Below, one piece after another: positions 1 through 9,800 of a stretch of 64,000 nucleotides of DNA (positions within the stretch are counted from its first letter, which is position 1; each line of letters starts with the position of its first letter). The stretch is from Microbacterium enclense. GTDB taxonomy: Bacteria > Actinomycetota > Actinomycetes > Actinomycetales > Microbacteriaceae. The stretch lies in contig NZ_KQ758470.1 in assembly GCF_001456955.1 (NCBI RefSeq), positions 411,905 through 475,904 on the forward strand, given 5' to 3'. The position numbers were made by a program, and so were the translations under genes. The notes under the pieces are model-generated. The model was not told the origin of the DNA and made no database searches. It saw nothing but the letters and a program-made list of their open reading frames with translations.

Positions 1-2
1 CC

Positions 3-2948
3 GAGATCATGGACCACGGGCTCTCGATCGAGCGTCGGGTCATGGGCGACCTGCTCAAGATCTCGAAAGACCTCGGCATCCCCCTCGTCGGCACGAACGA
101 CCTGCACTACACGCACCAGCACGATGCCACGAGCCACGCCGCCCTGCTGTGCGTGCAGTCGGGGTCGACGCTCGACGACCCGAAGCGCTTCAAGTTCGAC
201 GGCGACGGCTACTACGTCAAGTCGCCCGCCGAGATGCGACAGGTCTTCCGCGACAACCTCGAGGCGTGCGACAACACGCTGCTCATCGCCGAGCGGTGCG
301 ACGTCGCGTTCGACACCTCGGCCAACTACATGCCGCGCTTCCCCGTCCCTCCGGGCGAGACCGAGGGGAGCTGGATGATCAAAGAGGTCGAGAACGGCCT
401 TCACGACCGCTACCCCGGCGGCATCCCCGACGACGTGCGCAAGCAGGCCGAGTACGAGACCGACGTCATCCTGCAGATGGGTTTTCCGGGCTACTTCCTC
501 GTCGTCGCCGACTTCATCAACTGGGCCAAGCGCAACGGCATCCGCGTCGGTCCCGGCCGTGGCTCGGGCGCCGGGTCGATGGTGGCCTACGCGATGAAGA
601 TCACCGACCTCGACCCGCTGCAGCACGGGCTCATCTTCGAGCGCTTCCTCAACCCCGACCGCGTGTCCATGCCCGACTTCGACGTCGATTTCGACGACCG
701 TCGTCGCGGCGAGGTCATCCAGTACGTGACCGAGAAGTACGGCGACGAGCGCGTGGCGCAGATCGTCACCTACGGCACCATCAAGGCGAAGCAGGCGCTG
801 AAAGACGCCGGCCGCGTGCTGGGCTTCCCGTTCAGCATGGGCGACAAGCTCACCAAGGCCATGCCGCCCGCGGTGATGGGCAAAGACATGCCGCTCGACG
901 GCATGTTCAACCCCGAGCACCCGCGCTACAAAGAGGCGAGCGAGTTCCGCACGCTCATCGAGACCGACGCCGAGGCCAAGACGGTCTTCGACACCGCGCT
1001 GGGTCTCGAGAACCTCAAGCGCCAGTGGGGTGTGCACGCGGCCGGCGTGATCATGTCGAGCGAACCGTTGATCGACATCATCCCGATCATGCGTCGCGAG
1101 CAAGACGGCCAGATCGTCACGCAGTTCGACTACCCGGCGTGCGAATCGCTCGGGCTGATCAAGATGGACTTCCTGGGGCTGCGCAACCTCACCATCATCA
1201 ACGACGCCCTCGACAACATCGAGGCCAACCGCGGCCACCCGCTCGTGCTCGAAGACCTCGCCCTCGACGACGCGGCGTCGTACGAGCTCCTCGCCCGCGG
1301 CGACACGCTGGGCGTCTTCCAGCTCGACGGCGGCCCGATGCGCTCGCTCCTGCGTCTCATGCGCCCCGACAACTTCGAAGACATCTCGGCCGTGCTCGCG
1401 CTGTACCGTCCCGGCCCCATGGGCGTGAACTCGCACATCAACTACGCGCTGCGCAAGAACAAGCAGCAGGAGATCGAGCCGATCCACCCCGAGCTCGAAG
1501 AGCCCCTGGCCGACATCCTCGACACCACCTACGGTCTCATCGTCTATCAGGAGCAGGTGATGGCGGTGGCCCAGCGGGTCGCCGGGTACACGCTCGGTCA
1601 GGCCGACCTGCTGCGCCGCGCGATGGGCAAGAAGAAGAAGAGCGAGCTCGACAAGCAGAAAGAGATCTTCTTCGGCGGCATGACCGAGCGCGGGTTCGGC
1701 GACGTCGCCCAGCAGACGCTGTGGAAGGTGCTCGAGTCCTTCGCCGACTACGCCTTCAACAAGGCGCACACCGCCGCCTACGGACTCGTGTCGTACTGGA
1801 CGGCGTATCTCAAGGCGCACTATCCCGCCGAGTACATGGCCGCCCTGCTGACCAGCGTCGGCGACTCGAAAGACAAGATGGCGGTGTACCTCAACGAGTG
1901 CCGTCGCATGGGCATCAAAGTGCTGCCGCCAGACGTCAACGAGTCCATCCGCTTCTTCGCGGCCGTCGGCGAAGACATCCGCTTCGGTCTGGGCGCTGTC
2001 CGCAACGTCGGCACCAACGTCGTCGACGGCATCGTCGCCGCCCGCCAGGATGCCGCCTACACGTCGTTCCACGACTTCCTGTCGAAGGTCCCGGTACACG
2101 TCGCCAACAAGCGCACCGTCGAATCGCTCATCAAGGCCGGGGCGTTCGATTCGCTGGGATCCACCCGTCGCGCGCTGATCGAGGTGCACGAAGACGCGTG
2201 CGAGGGCGCGGTGCTCGACAAGCGTCGCGAGGCGAACGGCGAGGTCGGGTTCGACTTCGATTCGCTGTGGGACGAACCGCAGCAGGTCGTCAAGGTGCCC
2301 GAGCGACCCGAATGGACGAAGAAAGACAAATTGGCGTTCGAGCGCGAGATGCTCGGACTCTACGTCTCCGACCACCCTCTCGCGGGTCTCGAAGTGCCCC
2401 TGGCAAAACACGCATCGACGTCCATCCACGACCTCCTCGCATCCGAAGACGTGCAGGACGGCGACCAGGTCACCGTGGCGGGGCTCCTCACGAGCGTCCA
2501 GCACCGTGTCGCCAAGCAGAGCGGCAACCCCTACGGCATGGTGACCGTCGAGGACTTCAACGGCGAGGTGACCGTGATGTTCATGGGCAAGACGTATGCC
2601 GAGTTCGCACCGATCCTGCAGGGCGACGCGATCATGGTCGTGCGCGGCCGGGTGTCGCGGCGCGACGACGGGTTGAACCTCCACGCGCAGAGCGCGTTCG
2701 TGCCCGATCTCGAAGGACTCGACGAGTCGGGCGGGCTCACGCTCGTCGTCCCCGAGCAGCGCGCCAACGAGGCGCTTGTCGGTGAGCTCGCCGAGATGCT
2801 GCGCCGGCACTCCGGCTCCACCGAGGTGGTGCTGAAACTGCACAAGGGAGGCACGGCGAAGGTCTTCGAAGTGCCGATGCCGGTGCGCGTGACGGCCGAT
2901 CTGTTCGGGGAGCTGAAGGGCCTCCTGGGCCCGAACTGCCTCGGCTGA
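3..2948 (+). CDS. dnaE: DNA polymerase III alpha subunit, 3' part (gene begins upstream of the window)
   Basis: Replicative polymerase catalytic subunit. The reading frame is already open at the left edge, so the N-terminal PHP domain is missing and about 981 residues remain. The C-family palm motif MPDFDVDF carries the catalytic aspartates around residue 220. It is followed by the GTIKAKQALKD region, the GVHAAGVIM and GPMGVNSHI motifs and the YAFNKAHTAAYG motif of DnaE enzymes. The C-terminus holds an OB fold starting near VTVAGLLTSV. It is DnaE rather than PolC or the shorter error-prone DnaE2, judging by the full C-terminal region. No terminator is obvious after the stop. Confidence 0.97.
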   Translation, partial: EIMDHGLSIERRVMGDLLKISKDLGIPLVGTNDLHYTHQHDATSHAALLCVQSGSTLDDPKRFKFDGDGYYVKSPAEMRQVFRDNLEACDNTLLIAERCDVAFDTSANYMPRFPVPPGETEGSWMIKEVENGLHDRYPGGIPDDVRKQAEYETDVILQMGFPGYFLVVADFINWAKRNGIRVGPGRGSGAGSMVAYAMKITDLDPLQHGLIFERFLNPDRVSMPDFDVDFDDRRRGEVIQYVTEKYGDERVAQIVTYGTIKAKQALKDAGRVLGFPFSMGDKLTKAMPPAVMGKDMPLDGMFNPEHPRYKEASEFRTLIETDAEAKTVFDTALGLENLKRQWGVHAAGVIMSSEPLIDIIPIMRREQDGQIVTQFDYPACESLGLIKMDFLGLRNLTIINDALDNIEANRGHPLVLEDLALDDAASYELLARGDTLGVFQLDGGPMRSLLRLMRPDNFEDISAVLALYRPGPMGVNSHINYALRKNKQQEIEPIHPELEEPLADILDTTYGLIVYQEQVMAVAQRVAGYTLGQADLLRRAMGKKKKSELDKQKEIFFGGMTERGFGDVAQQTLWKVLESFADYAFNKAHTAAYGLVSYWTAYLKAHYPAEYMAALLTSVGDSKDKMAVYLNECRRMGIKVLPPDVNESIRFFAAVGEDIRFGLGAVRNVGTNVVDGIVAARQDAAYTSFHDFLSKVPVHVANKRTVESLIKAGAFDSLGSTRRALIEVHEDACEGAVLDKRREANGEVGFDFDSLWDEPQQVVKVPERPEWTKKDKLAFEREMLGLYVSDHPLAGLEVPLAKHASTSIHDLLASEDVQDGDQVTVAGLLTSVQHRVAKQSGNPYGMVTVEDFNGEVTVMFMGKTYAEFAPILQGDAIMVVRGRVSRRDDGLNLHAQSAFVPDLEGLDESGGLTLVVPEQRANEALVGELAEMLRRHSGSTEVVLKLHKGGTAKVFEVPMPVRVTADLFGELKGLLGPNCLG

Positions 2949-2969
2949 ATCGTCCTCGTCGTTTCCGCT

Positions 2970-3007
2970 GCAAGCCCAGCGGATGCCGAAGAGCCCGTGA
3001 CTAGGAT
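2970..3007 (+). promoter_or_regulatory. Composite promoter: GCAAGCCC-N24-TAGGAT
   Basis: GCAAGCCC lies at 2970-2977 and the -10-like hexamer TAGGAT at 3002-3007, exactly 24 nt apart. The predicted transcription start is near 3014, giving a leader of about 30 nt for the gene starting at 3044. The bases before the 8-mer (CGTTTCCGC) are repeated before the copy at 63302. See the finding on this shared element. Confidence 0.6.
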
Positions 3008-3043
3008 GACCAGGCGCTCCGGCGCCCTGGTGAAAGGATCATC

Positions 3044-4324
3044 GTGACCGATCAGACCCCCCACGACGGGATCACGCCCGACGATCGTGAGCGTCTCGCC
3101 GCCTCCGCCGACGAGACAGCCGACCGCGACCGCCCCGTCTCCGCCGTGCGCGCCGAGGAGCACCGCTCCGTTCCGGCGTCGGCGCACGCCAACTCCGGTT
3201 CCCACGACAGGAACGACAGCCCCACCGGCCGGGCCCCGCAGTACGGGGTCGGTCCGTTCTCCGTCCGCGAGGTCGCACTGCTCGGTATCTGGGTGGTCGC
3301 GTTCTTCGTCTCGTTCTTCCGCACGAACCTCCTCGACTCGCCGTCGGGAGTGCTCGTCGGCGGTGTCAACGTCTGGCTGTCGGGCCTGTGGTGGATCCCC
3401 ACGATCGCGCTGCCGACCGTCGCCGTCGGTCTGCTGGTGCTGCGTCGCCTCTCGCCCCAAGGAATCCGCCGCGTCGGCTCGCTCGGCATCGACCAGTTCG
3501 CCTCCGTCGCCTTCACCGTCTCGGCGCTGGTGTGGATCGCGTGGGTCTGGGACACCGTCGTCGTCTTCGACGAGACCGGTATCTGGACGCGCTCGTGGGT
3601 CATCTGGGTCGAGGCCGTCGTGCTGCTCGCCGGTGTCGTCCTCACCGTCTTCGCACCCCTCATCCCCCCGTTCTCCCAGGACTTCCGCGACCGCGAAGAC
3701 GTCCCGGCGCACCGCAACGCCCGTCCGATCCGTCCCGTCGTCGCCCGTCCGCGTGCGCCGCGCCCGCCGGCGCGCAGCCACAGCGGACATCGCGCGCCGC
3801 AGGCGGGGGAGGAGCACACGGCCGTCCACGACGACGCGCCCACCCCCGGGAGCTACACGGGGTCGACCGACCTCGCGCACGATGACGCCGCCCCGCGCAC
3901 GACGGTGCTGCCAGCGCACGCCGCCGACGACAACGACACCGACGTCTTCGCCCCGCTTCGCGCCGGGCGCGACGAGGACCGCCACGACGAGAGCCCGCGT
4001 GTCGAGTTCACTCACGACGAGCACCGCGACGACTCCGACCGCGACGGCCACGGCGCCGCCCGCTCCGCGAGCGAGACGGCGTACGGACGCGAGGATGCCG
4101 TTGGCGACCGCCACGACGAGCGGGAGCACGCGCACGCACAGGCGTTCTGGGCTCTCGCGCCCGTCGAACGCGAGGTCGTCGACGACTACGGCACGCCGAT
4201 CTTCCGCATCGGTCCGACCGCGTGGGCGCTCGTCGTCGAGGATCGCGGTGAGACCTTCGTCGTGCGTCACGACGACGGCCGTATCGGCTACCTGCACGAC
4301 GTCTCCGGCGTCACGCGCGGCTGA
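3044..4324 (+). CDS. Four-helix membrane protein with long His/Asp/Arg-rich cytoplasmic tail
   Basis: No named family recognised. The 426-residue product has a hydrophilic N-terminus of about 70 residues and four predicted membrane segments near 76-92, 107-133, 151-174 and 183-208. A tail of about 200 residues is unusually rich in His, Asp and Arg. The last 50 residues (from about DDYGTPIFRIGPTAWAL) look folded, as a small beta domain. The start is GTG at 3044, preceded by GAAAGGA at 3032-3038 with 5-nt spacing. It is transcribed from a GCAAGCCC-type promoter and followed by a strong hairpin. The low-complexity linker suggests a tether between membrane and C-terminal domain; its function is unknown. 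Confidence 0.85.
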   Translation: MTDQTPHDGITPDDRERLAASADETADRDRPVSAVRAEEHRSVPASAHANSGSHDRNDSPTGRAPQYGVGPFSVREVALLGIWVVAFFVSFFRTNLLDSPSGVLVGGVNVWLSGLWWIPTIALPTVAVGLLVLRRLSPQGIRRVGSLGIDQFASVAFTVSALVWIAWVWDTVVVFDETGIWTRSWVIWVEAVVLLAGVVLTVFAPLIPPFSQDFRDREDVPAHRNARPIRPVVARPRAPRPPARSHSGHRAPQAGEEHTAVHDDAPTPGSYTGSTDLAHDDAAPRTTVLPAHAADDNDTDVFAPLRAGRDEDRHDESPRVEFTHDEHRDDSDRDGHGAARSASETAYGREDAVGDRHDEREHAHAQAFWALAPVEREVVDDYGTPIFRIGPTAWALVVEDRGETFVVRHDDGRIGYLHDVSGVTRG

Positions 4325-4327
4325 TCG

Positions 4328-4370
4328 CCGTCCGCGAGCCGCCCGCCGCACGCGGGCGGCTCGCGGACGG
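4328..4370 (+). terminator. Intrinsic-type hairpin after the membrane protein gene
   Basis: A perfect 19-bp stem (4328-4346 with 4352-4370) closes a 5-nt loop, four bases after the stop codon. The T-tract is weak (GCGCGTTTGC), as is common in high-GC actinobacteria. Confidence 0.8.
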
Positions 4371-4439
4371 GCGCGTTTGCCGTCAGGCCGACGCCGCACC
4401 GGGCGAGACCGCGAGCAGACGACGGCCCGGCGTCCGTGG

Positions 4440-4690
4440 GCCGACGCTGGGCGCCGCCCGCAGGCCGTTCGGCTCCCGCCGCCCGCGAGCTGCCCGCGGA
4501 ACACCGCCCACGAGCCGTGGGGCTCCCCACCGCCCGCGGGTTTTTCGGCTCCCCGCGTCCCGCCGGTCCTCGTTTCCCGCCGCTCGCGAGCCTTTCCGGC
4601 TCCCCGCTTCCCGCCGGCCCTCGACTCCCCGCCACCCGCCAGCCCCCGGCTGAACACCGCCTGCGAGCCGCCCGCGACGCGCGAGGCGGC
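4440..4690. repeat. GC-rich degenerate tandem repeat between membrane protein gene and hisD
   Basis: The 390-base gap before hisD has no convincing gene. It holds imperfect repeats: a 27-base unit at 4546-4572 recurs at 4597-4623 (period 51, two differences), and GAACACCGCCCACGAGCCG-like units flank them near 4498 and 4653. The sequence is almost only C and G with short T runs. Confidence 0.6.
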
Positions 4691-4716
4691 GCGAGGACGG
4701 CCGGTAACCTGGACGC

Positions 4717-6018
4717 ATGCTCCGCACGATCGATCTCCGCGGCCGCGTGCTCTCGCCGGCCGAGCTCCTCGCGGTGGTTCCCCGCGCCGACGCCGCGCGC
4801 GACGAGGCCCTGGCCACGGCCGCGCGTCTGGTCGACGACGTCGCCCACCGCGGCGAAGAGGCGCTGCGCGAGCAGGCCGCGCGTTTCGACCGGGTGAGCG
4901 ACCACGCCATCCGCGTCCCCGCCGACCACCTCGCCGAGGCTCTGCGAGACCTCGCCCCCGAGATCCGCGCGGCTCTCGAAGCCGCGATCGAGCGCGTGCG
5001 CACGGCATCCGCCGCCCAGGTGCCCGCCCCAGTCGTCACCGAGCTCGGCGCCGGCGCCCGCGTCACCCAGCGGTGGCAGCCGGTCCGTCGCGTCGGACTG
5101 TACGTTCCCGGCGGCAAGGCGGTCTATCCGTCCAGCGTCGTGATGAACGTCGTCCCCGCTCAGGTCGCCGGCGTGCGCGAGGTCGCGCTCGCATCTCCTC
5201 CCCAGGCCGAGTTCGGCGGGCGTGTGCACCCGGTCATCCTCGCCGCCGCCCGCCTGCTCGGGGTGACCGAGGTCTACGCGATGGGCGGAGCCGGTGCCAT
5301 CGGCGCGTTCGCGCACGGGGTGTCCGAGATCGGCCTCGACCCGGTCGACGTCGTCACCGGGCCGGGCAACAACTTCGTTGCATCCGCGAAGCGGGCCGTG
5401 GCCGGCCGGGTCGGCACGGACTCCGAGGCCGGCGCCACCGAGATCCTCGTCGTGGCCGACGGCACCGCCGCCCCTGCTCTGATCGCCGTCGACCTGGTGA
5501 GCCAGGCCGAACACGACGAGCAGGCGTCGGCCGTGCTGGTGACCGACTCCGCTGCCCTCGCCGACGCCGTGCAGGCGGCGCTCCCCGCGCGCGTGGACGC
5601 GACCCGTCACAGCGAGCGGGTGACCGCGGCCTTCCACGGCCCGCAGTCGGCCGTCGTGCTCGTCGACGACATCGCGCAGGCGACGGCATTCAGCAACGCG
5701 TACGCCCCGGAGCACCTCGAGCTGCACCTCGCCGACCCGCGTCCCGAGGACTTCGTGAACGCGGGGGCGGTCTTCGTCGGTCCGTACACGCCCGTGAGCC
5801 TCGGCGACTACCTCGCCGGCAGCAACCACGTGCTCCCCACCGGTGGTCAGGCGCGGTACGGTTCCGGCCTGTCGGCGGCGACGTTCCTGCGGCCCCAGCA
5901 GGTCGTGGAGTACGACCGCGCGGCGCTGTCCGAGGTGCGGGATGCCATCGTCATCCTCGCCGAGGCGGAAGCGCTCCCCGCGCACGGTGAGGCCGTCACG
6001 GCCCGTTTCGAGGCGTAG
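4717..6018 (+). CDS. hisD: Histidinol dehydrogenase
   Basis: Catalyses the last two steps of histidine synthesis, L-histidinol to L-histidine, with two NAD+ and a zinc ion. At 433 residues it is full length. Family blocks visible are [28 protein letters not shown], the glycine-rich [29 protein letters not shown] and the C-terminal [16 protein letters not shown]. The ATG at 4717 follows TAACCT (4705-4710) by 6 nt, so the mRNA is probably leaderless. No other his gene follows; nrdR begins 2 nt after the stop, so hisD, nrdR and pyrD form one tight cluster. Confidence 0.97.
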   Translation: MLRTIDLRGRVLSPAELLAVVPRADAARDEALATAARLVDDVAHRGEEALREQAARFDRVSDHAIRVPADHLAEALRDLAPEIRAALEAAIERVRTASAAQVPAPVVTELGAGARVTQRWQPVRRVGLYVPGGKAVYPSSVVMNVVPAQVAGVREVALASPPQAEFGGRVHPVILAAARLLGVTEVYAMGGAGAIGAFAHGVSEIGLDPVDVVTGPGNNFVASAKRAVAGRVGTDSEAGATEILVVADGTAAPALIAVDLVSQAEHDEQASAVLVTDSAALADAVQAALPARVDATRHSERVTAAFHGPQSAVVLVDDIAQATAFSNAYAPEHLELHLADPRPEDFVNAGAVFVGPYTPVSLGDYLAGSNHVLPTGGQARYGSGLSAATFLRPQQVVEYDRAALSEVRDAIVILAEAEALPAHGEAVTARFEA

Positions 6019-6020
6019 TC

Positions 6021-6521
6021 GTGCATTGCCCCTTCTGCCGCAACCCGGACTCCCGCGTCATCGACTCGCGCACGAGCGACGACGGTCTCAGCATCCGCCG
6101 TCGTCGGCAGTGCCCGAAGTGCGGTGGTCGTTTCTCGACGGTCGAGACAGCGAGCCTCAACGTCATCAAGCGCTCCGGCGTGGTCGAGCCGTTCAGCCGC
6201 GAGAAGGTCATGTCGGGCGTCCGCAAGGCCTGCCAGGGACGGCCGGTGACCGACGCGGATCTGGCGGTGCTCGCCCAGCGTGTGGAGGAGGCGATCCGAC
6301 AGACCGGGTCGTCGCAGATCGAGGCGAACGAGATCGGGCTGTCGATCCTCGGTCCGCTCCGTGACCTCGACGAGGTCGCGTATCTCCGTTTCGCGAGCGT
6401 CTACCAGGCCTTCGACTCGCTCGACGATTTCGACGCGGCCATCGCGCAGCTGCGCGCCGATCACGCCCATCGCGCTGCCGCCACCGTGAACGACGAGGTC
6501 GACGGGCGTCCAGTAGCCTGA
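6021..6521 (+). CDS. nrdR: Transcriptional repressor NrdR
   Basis: ATP/dATP-sensing repressor of ribonucleotide reductase genes. The 166-residue product has the N-terminal zinc ribbon ([17 protein letters not shown] ... [10 protein letters not shown]; Cys pairs at about residues 3/6 and 31/34) followed by an ATP-cone domain (about 49-139). It is slightly longer than the usual 150-160 residues at the C-terminus. The start is GTG at 6021, two bases after hisD, which implies translational coupling. No NrdR box is evident nearby, and the regulated nrd genes lie elsewhere. Confidence 0.96.
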   Translation: MHCPFCRNPDSRVIDSRTSDDGLSIRRRRQCPKCGGRFSTVETASLNVIKRSGVVEPFSREKVMSGVRKACQGRPVTDADLAVLAQRVEEAIRQTGSSQIEANEIGLSILGPLRDLDEVAYLRFASVYQAFDSLDDFDAAIAQLRADHAHRAAATVNDEVDGRPVA

Positions 6522-6526
6522 CGGTG

Positions 6527-7552
6527 ATGTATCCCCTTCTCTTCCGCACGGTTCTCACCCGCTTCGATCCCGAGTTCGCGCACCACCTCGGCGCCCTCGT
6601 CATCCGCGCCGCGGGCGTCGAGCCGGTGGCATCCGTCGTCCGGCGTTTCACGGCGCCGACGCCCGACCAGCGTGTGCACGCGCTCGGGCTCGACTTCGCC
6701 TCGCCGTTCGGCGTCGCGGCGGGTTTCGACAAGAACGTGACGATGGGGCGGGGCCTGGGAGCCCTCGGCTTCGGCCACGTGGAGGTCGGCACCGTCACGG
6801 CGCTGCCGCAACCGGGCAACCCCAAGCCGCGCCTGTTCCGCCTGGTCGCCGACCGCGCGGTCGTCAACCGCATGGGCTTCAACAACGACGGCGCCGCTGC
6901 CGCCGCGGCCAAGCTCCGCCGCCTTCGTCGATCGCGGACGTGTCCGGTGATCGGCGTCAACATCGGCAAGAGCCGTGTGGTCGCCGTCGAAGACGCCACC
7001 ACCGACTACGTGCGCAGCGCGAAGCTGCTGGCGCCTCTCGCCGACTACCTGGTGGTCAACGTGTCGTCGCCGAACACCCCCGGTCTGCGCGGGCTGCAGG
7101 CGGTCGAGACGCTGCGTCCGCTGCTGACGGCCATACGGGACGCCGCCGGTGCGACGCCGCTGCTGGTGAAGATCGCGCCCGACCTCGACGACGCCGAGGT
7201 GCAGGACATCGCCCGCCTCGCCGTCGACGCCGGTCTCTCGGGGATCATCGCGACCAACACCACGATCGAACGTTCCGGACTGCGCACGGATGCCGCGACG
7301 GTCGAGGCCGCGGGTGTCGGCGGCCTTTCCGGTGCCCCGCTGAAGGCACGCGCGAGCGAGGTCCTGCGGCTCGTCCGCGAGGCCGTTCCGGCGGACTTCG
7401 TCGTGATCTCGGCCGGGGGAGTGGAGACCGCCGACGATGTGCGCGAGCGCCTCGCGGCGGGCGCCACTCTGGTGCAGGGGTACACGGGCTTCCTGTACCG
7501 CGGTCCGCTGTGGGCGCGACAGATCAACCGCGGCCTCGCGCGCACCCGCTGA
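6527..7552 (+). CDS. pyrD: Dihydroorotate dehydrogenase (quinone), class 2
   Basis: Membrane-associated flavoenzyme of pyrimidine synthesis that oxidises dihydroorotate with quinone as acceptor. Visible blocks are [10 protein letters not shown] (FMN site), [41 protein letters not shown] with the class 2 catalytic serine, and the phosphate-binding [13 protein letters not shown] prefer ATG at 6527 to the GTG at 6524 because TAGCCT (6514-6519) lies 7 nt upstream, as in a leaderless gene. The hexamer overlaps the 3' end of nrdR. This gives 341 residues, a normal length. Confidence 0.96.
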   Translation: MYPLLFRTVLTRFDPEFAHHLGALVIRAAGVEPVASVVRRFTAPTPDQRVHALGLDFASPFGVAAGFDKNVTMGRGLGALGFGHVEVGTVTALPQPGNPKPRLFRLVADRAVVNRMGFNNDGAAAAAAKLRRLRRSRTCPVIGVNIGKSRVVAVEDATTDYVRSAKLLAPLADYLVVNVSSPNTPGLRGLQAVETLRPLLTAIRDAAGATPLLVKIAPDLDDAEVQDIARLAVDAGLSGIIATNTTIERSGLRTDAATVEAAGVGGLSGAPLKARASEVLRLVREAVPADFVVISAGGVETADDVRERLAAGATLVQGYTGFLYRGPLWARQINRGLARTR

Positions 7553-7668
7553 CCCGCCCCGCCGTCGCCGTCCCGGCACACGCCCGCCCCGCACCCGCTG
7601 ACCCGCGCGCCGCGCGAGCGGCCTCGGGGCTCCGGTCTCGGAACGGGCCGACGGGCGGGGAGAACAGA

Positions 7669-7694
7669 AACGGCGCGCCCGAAGGCGCGCCGTT
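7669..7694 (-). terminator. Terminator for the DUF3043 gene
   Basis: An 11-bp perfect stem (7669-7679 with 7684-7694) closes a CGAA loop. Read on the minus strand it is followed by TTTCTGTTCT, so it mainly serves the minus-strand gene ending at 7716. It may also stop pyrD transcripts. Confidence 0.8.
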
Positions 7695-7715
7695 CCCGAC
7701 GATTCGAGGGGCCGA

Positions 7716-8288
7716 TCAGACCGGGTACTGCCCGCGCTTGACCTGCGCCTTGGGCAGACGCATGAAGCGCATCTGCACGGTGCGCATCGCCGCGTACCAG
7801 CCGAGGCCCTTCTCGAGCTTGCTCTCGCCGAACTTCTCCTTCGCGGCCTTCTTGACGCGGATGGAGGTGATGATCATGTCGCCGACGACGAACAGGATGA
7901 AGATCCACAGCGCCACGAACGACCAGTACTGGAAGATCGACATGGGGATCAGGGTCGCGACGATGACGAGCACCATGAAGGGCATGACGCCCTCACCGAG
8001 ATGCCAGCCGGCATCCACGAAGTCGCGCGCGAATCGGCGCTGCGGCCCGCGATCGCGCACCGGGAGGTAGCGCTCCTCGCCGGCGGCCATGCCGATGCGC
8101 GCCTTCTCGCGCTGGGCGGCGAGCTCGGCGCGGGCGCGCGCCTTCGCCTCCTTGGTGTCGGGTACGAGGGGCCGCTTGCGCGCGGCCTCCTGCTCGGCTC
8201 GCGACGGGGTCGCGCGCCCCTTGCCCGTGCCGATCTCCGTCGGGTCGACGGGGGTGTCGTTGGGAGCGGGGGCGGGAGACTTTGCCAC
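7716..8288 (-). CDS. DUF3043 membrane protein
   Basis: Conserved actinobacterial protein of unknown function. The 190-residue product has a Pro/Ala/Glu/Arg-rich N-terminus (KGRATPSRAEQEAARKRPL-type, about 1-75), the family motif YLPVRDRGPQRRFARDFVDA, two hydrophobic helices at about 105-125 and 130-150, and a basic C-terminus ending in QYPV. The start is GTG at 8288, chosen because the VAKSPAP N-terminus fits the family and the frame upstream is low quality. It is divergent from the peptidase gene with only 46 bp between them. Confidence 0.88.
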   Translation of the reverse strand: MAKSPAPAPNDTPVDPTEIGTGKGRATPSRAEQEAARKRPLVPDTKEAKARARAELAAQREKARIGMAAGEERYLPVRDRGPQRRFARDFVDAGWHLGEGVMPFMVLVIVATLIPMSIFQYWSFVALWIFILFVVGDMIITSIRVKKAAKEKFGESKLEKGLGWYAAMRTVQMRFMRLPKAQVKRGQYPV

Positions 8289-8334
8289 GGGAGACCTCGG
8301 AAGTTCGCTGATCGGGAGATTTAAGATTACCCGC

Positions 8335-9729
8335 ATGACCCTCGACCTGTCCCGGCAGGACGCTGTGCAAAAAGCAGCGGACGCCGGCATCCCCGCCGCC
8401 CTCGCCGATCTCGGCTCGCTCGTTCGCATCCCCTCGATCGCATGGCCTGCGTTCGACCAGTCCGCCCTGGTGAAGAGCGCCGACGCCGTCGCGGCCCTCC
8501 TCGAGGGCACGGGCGTCTTCGACACGGTGAAGGTCGCTCGGGCCGCGATCCCCGGTACCGACGAGACGGGGCAGCCCGCCGTGCTCGCCTCCCGTGCCGC
8601 GCGCAACGGACGCCCGACCGTACTGCTGTACGCGCACCACGACGTGCAGCCCCCCGGAGACGAGGCGCTGTGGGACTCCCCGCCCTTCCAGCCCACCGTC
8701 CGCGACGGTCGCCTCTACGGACGCGGTGCCGCCGACGACAAGGCCGGGATCATGGCGCACGTCGGCGCCATCCGGGCCGTGGCCGAGGTGCTCGGTGACG
8801 ACCTCGACCTGGGACTGGCCGTCTTCATCGAGGGGGAGGAGGAGTACGGTTCCCGGTCCTTCGCCCAGTTCCTCGCCGACAACGCCGATGTGCTCCGCTC
8901 CGACGTCATCGTCGTCGCCGACTCCGGCAACTGGGACGAGCGCACCCCGGGTCTCACCGTGTCGCTGCGCGGCAACGCGCGCTTCACGCTGACCGTCCGC
9001 ACCCTCGCGCACGCATCGCACTCGGGCATGATGGGCGGCGCGGTCCCGGATGCCATGCTCGCCACCGTCAAGCTGCTCGCGACCCTGTGGGACGATGACG
9101 GCGCGGTCGCGGTCGATGGGCTCGCCGTACGCGACGCCGAGACCCCCACCTATGACGAGACCACCCTGCGTGAGGAGTCCGGACTGCTCGAGGGCGTCCG
9201 GCCCATCGGTCGGGACTCGATCCTCAGCCGCATCTGGAACAAGCCGTCGGTCACGATCACCGGATGGGATGCCACGCCCGTGGCGTCGGCATCCAACACC
9301 CTCGCTTCCGAGACGAGCGTCGTCATCAGCGCGCGCGTCGCGCCCGGTCAGGATGCCGAGCAGGCCTTCGCCGCGATCGAGAAGCACCTTCGCGCGCACG
9401 CGCCGTTCGGTGCCCACCTGGAGTTCAGCGACGTCGACTGCGGCGACTCGTTCCTCGTCGACACGAGCGGCTGGGCGGTCGGTGAGGCGCGCGCGGCCTT
9501 CGCCGACGGCTACGGCGTCGATTCCGTCGACGTCGGCATCGGCGGCTCGATCCCCTTCATCTCCGACCTCGTGCGGGAGTTCCCGGCGGCGCAGATCCTC
9601 GTGACGGGGGTCGAAGACCCGCACGCCCGGGCGCATAGCCCGAACGAGTCCCTGCACCTCGACACGTTCCGCAACGCCCTGGTCTCAGAGGCGCTGCTTC
9701 TGGCGCGGCTGAACGAACGCACCATCTGA
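8335..9729 (+). CDS. M20 family dipeptidase
   Basis: Cytoplasmic zinc dipeptidase/carboxypeptidase of the M20 (ArgE/DapE/CNDP) family, 464 residues. Metal and catalytic blocks are YAHHDVQPPGDEALWDSPPF (first His with Asp), GRGAADDKAG, the catalytic FIEGEEEYGS and ADSGNWDERTPGL. An inserted dimerisation domain follows, and the C-terminal GGSIPFISDL and EDPHARAHSPNES block supplies the last His. The ATG at 8335 lies 7 nt after TAAGAT (8322-8327), supporting a leaderless start over longer N-terminal extensions. The substrate cannot be predicted beyond dipeptides. Confidence 0.93.
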   Translation: MTLDLSRQDAVQKAADAGIPAALADLGSLVRIPSIAWPAFDQSALVKSADAVAALLEGTGVFDTVKVARAAIPGTDETGQPAVLASRAARNGRPTVLLYAHHDVQPPGDEALWDSPPFQPTVRDGRLYGRGAADDKAGIMAHVGAIRAVAEVLGDDLDLGLAVFIEGEEEYGSRSFAQFLADNADVLRSDVIVVADSGNWDERTPGLTVSLRGNARFTLTVRTLAHASHSGMMGGAVPDAMLATVKLLATLWDDDGAVAVDGLAVRDAETPTYDETTLREESGLLEGVRPIGRDSILSRIWNKPSVTITGWDATPVASASNTLASETSVVISARVAPGQDAEQAFAAIEKHLRAHAPFGAHLEFSDVDCGDSFLVDTSGWAVGEARAAFADGYGVDSVDVGIGGSIPFISDLVREFPAAQILVTGVEDPHARAHSPNESLHLDTFRNALVSEALLLARLNERTI

Positions 9730-9754
9730 CGGGGCCGCGGGGGCGGGATCGGCG

Positions 9755-9760
9755 TAGACT
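9755..9760 (+). promoter_or_regulatory. -10 hexamer TAGACT of the erpA-type gene
   Basis: TAGACT lies 40 bp upstream of the start codon. It would give a leader of about 34 nt containing GAAGGG at 9788-9793 as ribosome binding site. No clear -35 is seen. Confidence 0.5.
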
Positions 9761-9800
9761 CGACTCGTCCCCGCGACCGATCAACCCGAAGGGCATCGCC

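Noticed and set aside
149..2785. Very long arginine/proline-rich open frames overlapping dnaE, the membrane protein gene and many others
   Set aside because: High GC removes stop codons from other frames. These frames have Arg/Pro/Ala-rich composition, no family motifs and lie over clearly recognised genes.
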